64,000 nucleotides of DNA from Anabaena minutissima FACHB-250 (lineage in GTDB: Bacteria; Cyanobacteriota; Cyanobacteriia; Cyanobacteriales; Nostocaceae): positions 147,831 through 211,830 of the forward strand of contig NZ_JACJRG010000008.1 in NCBI RefSeq assembly GCF_014697125.1. Direction: 5' to 3'. Positions 57,495 through 64,000 of this stretch are shown one piece after another; within the stretch, counting starts at the first letter, position 1, and every line of letters starts with the position of its first letter. Both the position numbers and the translations under genes were made by a program. The notes under the pieces were generated by a model. It was not told where the DNA came from, ran no database searches, and saw nothing but the letters and a program-made list of their open reading frames with translations.

Positions 57495-57817
57495 GAGTTA
57501 GGACAAAAAAGCTGATTAACTTAGTTGCAAAAGCCCAACATTTTTAGCAATGAAATGCTATCTTAGAGAATTAATATAGGGTGTAAATAAGACAGTTGCA
57601 TAACTGTCACACTATTGTCACAGTGCTAGATTAGAGTAACAAAGAAAGTGCAAAATTTGGGTAACAATTTTTCACAAATTAAGGCAAGATCCTAACATAA
57701 TTCAAAGGGGAAAATTATGAAGGAAGCGTAGCTAAAAATTGCGTATAAAAACTTAAGAAACTCCTAAAAGCCTGATTGCTAAACTGTCAACACCACCGTA
57801 AATTCCTGCTGATATAC
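57495..57817. other. Intergenic region upstream of the Ctp protease gene
   Basis: The divergent promoters of ydcF-like and the protease gene must be here. A 7-bp stem GACAGTT/AACTGTC with a 4-base loop at 57591-57608 is followed by CACTATTGTCACAGTG. This may be a regulatory palindrome. AT-rich otherwise. Confidence 0.45.
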
Positions 57818-59155
57818 ATGAACCAATCTGCGAAACGTTACTCGCCGCTCCAAGTAGCCCTGATTGGAGGAGCGATCGCCACAACTGCTACTATATCCGT
57901 ATTTGGCCCCGCTTGGACTCGGAGCGTTCGCGCTGCTCTACAAGACAGTCCCAAAGCATTAGTTGATCAAGCATGGCAAATAGTCAATAGTGAATATGTT
58001 GATGGCAAGTTTAATCAAAAAAACTGGCTGGCAATAAGGCAAAGTCTATTAAGCAAAGACTACTCATCTAAAGAAGAAGCTTATGTAGCAATTCGTGAAG
58101 CTTTACAACTGCTCAACGATCCTTACACAAGATTCATGGATCCTAAACAGTTTGAAGCCTTAACCAGTCAAACTTCTGGGGAAGTCTCTGGTATTGGTAT
58201 TCGCATGGAAATGAATGAAAAAACCAAGCGACTGACTATTGTAGAAGCCATAGAAAATTCCCCCGCCCTGAAAGCTGGAATTAAAGCCGGCGATGAGATT
58301 TTGGCTATTGATGGCAAAGCTACTCAGTCGATGAAAATAGACGATGCCTCCAAATTAATTCGCGGCAAAGCAGGTAGTAACATTACACTCCGCTTAGGAC
58401 GCAGTGGGCGCAATGCCTTTGACGTGAAGTTAACACGGGCAACTATCGAAGTGCCAACAGTGTATTCCAGCGTTAAGCAAGAAGGAAATCGCCGGATTGG
58501 TTACATTCGGTTACGCGAGTTTAGCGGCCACGCCGCCGAACAAATGCACCGAGCCATTCGAGACTTGAATGGTAAAAAAGTGGATGCTTTCGTGTTAGAC
58601 TTGCGCGGTAATCCTGGCGGGTTATTGCAGTCCAGCATCGAAATTGCTCGGATGTGGTTAGATGATGGCGGCATTGTTCGCACAGTTAACCGTAAGGGAG
58701 TCAATGAAGATACTAAAGCCAATCGTACCGCTTTAACAAAACTGCCCTTGGCAGTATTAGTAGACGGTAATTCCGCCAGTGCCAGTGAGATTCTTACAGG
58801 TGCGCTCAAGGATAATAAGCGGGCAGTAGTTGTTGGTAGTCAAACCTTTGGTAAAGCCTTAGTGCAGTCAGTCCATGAATTATCAGATGGTTCGGGGATG
58901 GCTGTCACCATTGCCCACTACTACACCCCCAACGGTACAGATATCAACCAAAAAGGGATTGCGCCAGATATCAAGTTAGACTTGACAGAGGCACAGGAAC
59001 GCCAGCTAGCGTCCAACCCCAGTCTGATTGGTACTCCGAACGACCCTCAATATAGCCGAGCGATCGCAATTTTATCTACTAATACCTTTGCCCAACCTCC
59101 CATCAATCAAACATCTCCATCCTTAAGCACTCGCGCCCGCGATTTGAAATTCTAA
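57818..59155 (+). CDS. Carboxyl-terminal processing protease (S41 family)
   Basis: Ctp proteases trim the C-terminus of the D1 precursor (CtpA) or act in stress (CtpB, CtpC). The start is the ATG at 57818, MNQSAKRYSPL, giving 445 residues; the upstream frame adds 14 residues. A signal or membrane segment spans about 12-35. PDZ: about 120-205 (GEVSGIGIRMEMN). Catalytic region: the serine in GNSASASEILTGAL near 318 and lysine in GSQTFGKALVQ near 345. Cyanobacteria have three paralogues, and sequence reading alone does not say which this is. Both psbA genes in the window encode D1 with cleavable tails, so a role in D1 maturation is possible. Confidence 0.92.
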   Translation: MNQSAKRYSPLQVALIGGAIATTATISVFGPAWTRSVRAALQDSPKALVDQAWQIVNSEYVDGKFNQKNWLAIRQSLLSKDYSSKEEAYVAIREALQLLNDPYTRFMDPKQFEALTSQTSGEVSGIGIRMEMNEKTKRLTIVEAIENSPALKAGIKAGDEILAIDGKATQSMKIDDASKLIRGKAGSNITLRLGRSGRNAFDVKLTRATIEVPTVYSSVKQEGNRRIGYIRLREFSGHAAEQMHRAIRDLNGKKVDAFVLDLRGNPGGLLQSSIEIARMWLDDGGIVRTVNRKGVNEDTKANRTALTKLPLAVLVDGNSASASEILTGALKDNKRAVVVGSQTFGKALVQSVHELSDGSGMAVTIAHYYTPNGTDINQKGIAPDIKLDLTEAQERQLASNPSLIGTPNDPQYSRAIAILSTNTFAQPPINQTSPSLSTRARDLKF

Positions 59156-59223
59156 ATATTCCATGTGCGATTTCGTTACCAGGTGTTCATATATCAGCAT
59201 TTTTTGAGCCTTAACAAGGTGAT

Positions 59224-59250
59224 AGGGGACAGGTGACAGGGGACAGGGGA
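59224..59250. repeat. Short GGGGACA/GGTGACA tandem repeat
   Basis: Four degenerate 7- to 8-base units of the form GGGGACAG/GGTGACAG, between two plus-strand genes. Related to the CCTGTCA array at 56775. Confidence 0.65.
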
Positions 59251-59347
59251 TGGTGTATTGGGCTAAAAATTTCTCCCCTACACCTCTTCATCCCCTAATT
59301 ACAAATTACGAATTACCTACACCCTTTTATCCACAATCACAGGCTCT

Positions 59348-60316
59348 ATGAATTATCAGGAAATTGATCCAACCACCGCCAACAGCTTCTTGCCAATGGT
59401 TTCGGTGGTTGTTCCTATTTATAACGGTGAGGCAGATTTACCAGACTTAATTAACTGTCTGGTGTCTCAAACCTACCCCAAAGATAGGGTAGAGTACCTA
59501 CTGGTAGATAATAATAGTAGCGATCGCACCCTCAGCTATCTCCAAACAACGGCTGCCAATTGCCCAATTACCATTCACCCTTTGAGTGAAAACCAAATTC
59601 AAAGCTCTTATGCAGCTCGTAATACGGGTATTCGGGCGGCGGTGGGGGAAATTTTGGCTTTTACAGATGCAGATTGTCGTCCCCAACCCCAATGGCTCGG
59701 AGCATTAATTCAGCCTTTTGTCAACCAAGACGTAGTGATTGTAGCTGGAGAAATTGCCGCACTACCAGGTAAAACTTTCTTAGAACAACACGCAGACCGT
59801 CAAGAAACTCTCTCCCAAAAGCATACCCTTGCTCATCCCTTTTGTCCCTACGGTCAAACGGCTAACTTAGCAATTCGTCGCACTGCTTTCGCTACATCGG
59901 GTTTATTTCGCCCTCATCTGACTACTGGCGGTGATGCAGATATTTGTTGGCGTATTTTGCAACAAAACACTGGGCGGTTAGAATTTGCCCCCATTGCCAT
60001 TGTTCAACACCGTCACCGTAGCACATTCAAGGAATTAGCTAATCAATGGCAGCGATACGGACGCTCTAATCGTTATTTACATGAACTGCACGGCGTAGCC
60101 TTAATGCCAGAGATGAAACCTCAAGATATTAGCTATCGTTTAATACGTTGGTTACTCAAAGAATTGCCACGGGATAGTATCAGAGCGATCGCTGGTAAAG
60201 GCAAATTGATAGATTTATTAGATACTCCTATTGGCTTATTTAACGCCAAAGCACGGGCTGAGGGACAACGGGATGCCAAGCTACCAGAACTCGCCAAAAC
60301 AATTGAATGGATCTAA
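59348..60316 (+). CDS. Family 2 glycosyltransferase
   Basis: The 322-residue protein has the GT-A opening VSVVVPIYNGEADLPDLIN, YLLVDNNSSDRT and the metal-binding ADCRPQP, then the acceptor-side GGDADICWRI. No membrane helix is evident, so it is a cytosolic, possibly membrane-associated, transferase. The sugar and acceptor are unknown; cell-wall or exopolysaccharide is most likely. The response regulator gene begins 65 bases downstream on the same strand; they may share a transcript. Confidence 0.88.
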   Translation: MNYQEIDPTTANSFLPMVSVVVPIYNGEADLPDLINCLVSQTYPKDRVEYLLVDNNSSDRTLSYLQTTAANCPITIHPLSENQIQSSYAARNTGIRAAVGEILAFTDADCRPQPQWLGALIQPFVNQDVVIVAGEIAALPGKTFLEQHADRQETLSQKHTLAHPFCPYGQTANLAIRRTAFATSGLFRPHLTTGGDADICWRILQQNTGRLEFAPIAIVQHRHRSTFKELANQWQRYGRSNRYLHELHGVALMPEMKPQDISYRLIRWLLKELPRDSIRAIAGKGKLIDLLDTPIGLFNAKARAEGQRDAKLPELAKTIEWI

Positions 60317-60381
60317 TAAATTTGAATTTTAGATCAAGGATTCGCTACATTGGAGATAGGTAGACCTTAAGGAAATATTCG

Positions 60382-61077
60382 ATGTCAGCACAATTGTTAC
60401 TGGTAGATGATGAACCCGGATTACGAGAAGCCGTAAAAGACTATTTACAAGAAAGCGGTTTCGGCGTTCAAGTCGCCAGTAATGCCCGTGAAGGTTGGGA
60501 TTTGATGCAGCAAAATACACCCGATCTGGTAATTTCTGACATTATGATGCCCCAGGTAGACGGCTATCAGTTTCTCAAGCAATTACGCGATGACCCCCGC
60601 TTTCAATCCCTGCCTGTGGTATTTTTAACAGCAAAAGGCATGACTAGCGATCGCATCCAAGGTTATCAAGCTGGTGTTGATGCCTATCTCCCTAAACCCT
60701 TCGATCCAGATGAACTAATAGCAATTGTAGAAAATTTACTTGCCCGGCGCACTGCGAAGCAGCAATTTCCAGGTCAAGAAGGCGAAACACCTGACATTGC
60801 TGAACTAGCCAATCAAATTGCCCAAATCAAAGCTTTACTGACGCAAAAAAGTGCAATTTCTCAATCTCCAGCTCCCTTCAAAATCGACTTGACCCCCAGG
60901 GAACAAAGCGTTTTAAACCTGGTAGCCGAAGGGTTAATGAATAAAGAAATCGCCCGCCGCTTAGAAACCAGTGTGCGAAATGTAGAAAAATACGTCAGTC
61001 GTTTGTTCAGTAAAACGGGTACGAATAGTCGCACCGAATTAGTTCGTTTTGCTTTAGAACACGGGTTAGCTAATTGA
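60382..61077 (+). CDS. NarL/LuxR-type response regulator, Rre1/Ycf29-like
   Basis: The receiver domain has D9/D10, the phospho-acceptor D53 in ISDIMMPQVDG and K105 in YLPKPFDPDE. The C-terminal LuxR-type DNA-binding helix-turn-helix is LTPREQSVLNLVAEGLMNKE, continuing to VRNVEKYVSRLF (about residues 165-225). The stretch TAKGMTSDRIQGYQAG is shared, as I recall, with Synechocystis Rre1 (slr1783) and algal Ycf29. In Synechocystis that regulator pairs with Hik2 in stress responses. No histidine kinase is adjacent. Paralogy is possible. Confidence 0.85.
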   Translation: MSAQLLLVDDEPGLREAVKDYLQESGFGVQVASNAREGWDLMQQNTPDLVISDIMMPQVDGYQFLKQLRDDPRFQSLPVVFLTAKGMTSDRIQGYQAGVDAYLPKPFDPDELIAIVENLLARRTAKQQFPGQEGETPDIAELANQIAQIKALLTQKSAISQSPAPFKIDLTPREQSVLNLVAEGLMNKEIARRLETSVRNVEKYVSRLFSKTGTNSRTELVRFALEHGLAN

Positions 61078-61257
61078 CACCGTAATTCTTGGTTTCACGA
61101 GTGCATTTATAGCGTTTCTCGGTTGGGTGAGGTAGATGAATCCTACCCCAACTCCATAAGAGCCACTGAAAAGGGGACTTTAGCTCTAGGGCTTGCACAC
61201 CGCGAAGTATTCGGTCAATATTGCTAGAATGCAACAACTTGTGGTAAACATTTTTCC

Positions 61258-63656
61258 ATGTATCAAAGTCGCAGCGATCGCCATTCTAACTTCAGTCTAG
61301 TAAGTGCTTTAGCAATTGCTAGCATATCTGCTGTTTTTGGAGATTGTGCCTTTGCCCAAATCAGGAAGGATGACACCTTGGGTTCTGAGAACTCAGTTAT
61401 CACACCTAACTTGATTAATGGTCAAACTATTGATCAAATAGATGGCGGGGCAATTCGTGGAAATAATCTATTTCATAGCTTTGAATTAACCCCAACGGAA
61501 TTATTTTTGGTTCTCATGCTGCTTTAGATATTCAAGGTTCGTTTTTAGCTAGCACCGCTACTAGTATAAATTTTGCTAATAATCTCCAATTCAGTGCCGC
61601 AAACCCTCAAACTGCGCCGTTATTGTCCATAGATGTTCCCATTGGCTTACAATTTGGAACTACGACGGCAGCAATACGCAATCAATCCCAAGCCAGTCTC
61701 AGAGGAGCAACCAATCGTTTAAATAATCCTGCTGGTTTACAGGTGCAGTCAAATAAAACCTTGGCACTGGTAGGCGGTGAGTTGACATTGGCGAGTGGAA
61801 ATTTAACTGCAAAATCAGGAAGAATTGAGCTAGGAAGCGTCGGTGCGAATAGTGTAGTCAAGATCAACTCTACAAATCAAGGTTGGGTTCTGGGATACGA
61901 AAACGTTAGAGATTTTCAAAACGTTCAACTAACAAGGAAAACTTTAGGCACTCCTACCAGTCCATCTCAAGTAGATGTGAGTGGCGAAGGTAGCGGTAGT
62001 ATTCATGTGCAAGGTAGAGAAGTATTGATTAATAGCTCTTCACAGCTTTTAGCTAATACTTTGGGTTCTAAACAAGGGGGTCATTTAACGATAAATGCCT
62101 CAGAATTAGTGGAACTAGTTAGTGGTACACCTTTGACAACCATAACTTTTGGTTCTGGAAACGCTGGAGACTTAACGATTACAACTGGTAAGTTAATTGT
62201 AAAAAATTTAGCGCAAGTCCAAACTGGAGCGCAGTTTTTGAATAATGTCGGAGCATCGCGGTTGGGTTCAGGTGGCAAATTGATTATAAATGCCTCAGAT
62301 TCTGTAGAGTTAAGTGGTAGTCGTGTTTTTGGTATCTTCCTGGTTTACGGTGGACTATCGGCTGCAACTCCTGATATTGGCGATGCTGGCGACATCATCA
62401 TCAACACTAGAAATTTACGCATTGAAGACGGAGCGAAGATAGCTACTGAGTCTGCGGGTAGAGTCCTAATACTACCAGGGTCGAATCAATATATACCAGC
62501 TACAGGTAAGGGAGGCAATGTGATAATCAACGCTTCTGAATCCGTAGAAATAAATGGTACTTCAGCTAATGATTCTCCCAGTGGTATTTTTACTGCAACA
62601 AGAGGTACTGGAGCAGCAGGCAATTTAACTTTGACTACTGGGAAATTGACTATACAGGATGGAGGAGCAATAGTTGTTAGCAGCGCAGTACAAAAAAATG
62701 TTATCTACCTCGGAGATCCCACTAAGTTAGGAGCAGCAGGTGAAGTCAATATCAATGCTCGTTTCATTCACCTAGACCAAGGAAAATTGGTGGCAGAAAG
62801 CGAAGCCGGTCGAGGTGGGAATATCAACCTCAAAGTGCAAGATTTACTATTGATGCGCCACGACAGTCAAATCTCTACCAATGCAGGTAAGACATTGGGG
62901 CAAGGAGATGGCGGAAATATTACTATCAATGCAGCTAATGGCTTTATTGTTGGCAATCTTTTAGAAAATAGTGATATCACTGCCAATGCTTTCACCGGCA
63001 CAGGAGGTAAAGTCACAATTAACGCTAAGAACATTTTTGGATTTGTACCACGTACTCGCGCAGAGTTGGTGGAGTTGTTAGGAACTGAAAATCCAGAGGA
63101 GTTAAACGCTAGTAAACTGCCAACAAACGACATTACAGCCTTTTCGCAGCAAAATCCTTCATTAAATGGAGACGTACAAATTAACACGCCTGATGTTGAT
63201 CCTAGTCAAGGCTTAGTAGAACTGCCCACAAATCTGGTTGACGCTTCTAGGCAAATTGCTTCTGTTTGTCATTCTAGTAATAACATTGAGAGAAGCTCAT
63301 TTATTGCCACTGGTCGTGGAGGAATTACACCCAGTCCTACGGATAAATTGATGGATGATACTGTTTTAACAGACTGGATTGAATTACCAGTAGATAGGAA
63401 AAATCGTGCTGATAATCTTCAGCCGCGTACAGAAGAAAATACAGGGAAATTTAAATCAGGCGATGGTCTCCGACCGACCGTCGGTCATCGCCTACAGTGG
63501 GCAGAACGCCACCGCTCTAGCCAAATTATCGAAGCCCAAGGTTGGGTCATAGATCCCCAAGGTCATGTAGTTCTCGTTGCCCAAGCACCCACCATCAAGC
63601 CTCATAGTACAGAGATGAAGTCAGCAGCTTGTGGGTTATTAGGGAGTAGGGAGTAA
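61258..63656 (+). pseudogene. Two-partner-secretion (hemagglutinin-like) exoprotein, broken by internal deletion and frameshift
   Basis: The first frame (61258-61527, 89 residues) has a signal peptide and the start of the TPS domain: VITPNLINGQTIDQIDGGAI, then RGNNLFHSFE, and stops. The second frame picks up near 61485 with INPNGIIFGSHAALDIQGSF and runs to 63656. In intact relatives roughly 45 residues (FEFNV...GNANLFL) lie between HSF and INPNG; they are missing here and the reading frame changes at the junction. The C-terminal end keeps the usual ATGRGGITPSPTDKL motif. The secretion domain is therefore disrupted. The 677-residue second ORF could be expressed only from an internal start and would lack a signal peptide. 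A sequencing error alone would not explain the lost residues. Confidence 0.85.
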
Positions 63657-63710
63657 TGCAATACTTGTCGGTTAAGCTTGCTAAAATCAACAAAAAATTC
63701 AACACAAACA

Positions 63711-63742
63711 AAAACACCCCCCGTTTCCAGGAGGTGTTTTTA
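63711..63742 (-). terminator. Rho-independent terminator of psbA
   Basis: AAAACACCCCCC and GGAGGTGTTTTT pair around a short loop, ending in a T run on the minus strand. It begins about 20 bases after the psbA stop codon at 63762. Confidence 0.85.
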
Positions 63743-63761
63743 ATTAGCTAAGACTTAAAGA

Positions 63762-64000
<239 letters not shown>

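Overview
The window reads as chromosome of a filamentous, heterocyst-forming cyanobacterium of the Nostoc/Anabaena type. Three things point there. A full-length hetR, the master regulator of heterocyst differentiation, lies at 49355-50254. There are two psbA genes, a myxoxanthophyll gene pair (cruF/cruG) and cyanobacterial kinase/GGDEF/WD40 proteins. The DNA is rich in the GCGATCGC octamer (HIP1) and in tandem heptamer repeats typical of these genomes. I see no tRNA, rRNA, CRISPR array, transposase or prophage. The species cannot be fixed from sequence reading alone.

Layout. 1-8.5 kb: recJ (cut by the left edge), a RecB/Cas4-like nuclease, def with a small membrane protein, ftsX, a zinc-ribbon/kinase/FGE fusion, a PEP-CTERM protein followed by a cluster of hairpins, and an RNase HI with an extra C-terminal domain. 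8.6-12.9 kb: cruG and cruF, a small membrane protein, and rpmA-rplU. 12.9-21.8 kb: a long gap holding a 59-residue zinc-ribbon gene, then an overlapping pair of NTPase genes (P-loop ATPase plus a 1696-residue STAND/WD40 protein), with palindrome-rich DNA upstream. 21.8-33.9 kb: UPF0182 membrane protein, a divergent psbA, malic enzyme, FAD monooxygenase, PaO-type Rieske oxygenase, aldo/keto reductase and threonine deaminase. 33.9-42.6 kb: a 2114-residue kinase-like/AAA/GAF/PAS/GGDEF/EAL protein and a CbbX-type AAA protein with an unusual N-terminal domain. 42.9-48.2 kb: zinc alcohol dehydrogenase, PiT phosphate transporter, and a coiled-coil/EamA transporter fusion. 48.2-51.3 kb: the hetR promoter region, hetR, and a cysteine-repeat exported protein. 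51.7-57.5 kb: rpsD, moaA, a HigB/HigA-like toxin-antitoxin pair, a second Rieske oxygenase, ybjN-lplA, and a YdcF-like protein. 57.8-64 kb: carboxyl-terminal processing protease, glycosyltransferase, an Rre1/Ycf29-type response regulator, a broken two-partner-secretion exoprotein, and the 3' end of a canonical psbA with its terminator.

Functional links. CruF and CruG act in sequence on gamma-carotene derivatives toward myxoxanthophyll. The two D1 genes and a Ctp-type protease concern photosystem II (both D1 proteins keep a cleavable C-terminal extension), although which Ctp paralogue this is remains open. def, rpmA, rplU and rpsD serve translation.

The best candidates for something little described are the translationally overlapping ATPase + STAND/WD40 pair (14126-20523), whose architecture resembles NTP-dependent conflict or signalling systems; the giant cyclic-di-GMP protein with a degenerate kinase active site; the AAA protein with a fused beta-rich N-terminal domain; and a D1 variant that fits neither the canonical nor the low-oxygen signature. 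All functional statements are inferred from sequence motifs; no database search was possible.
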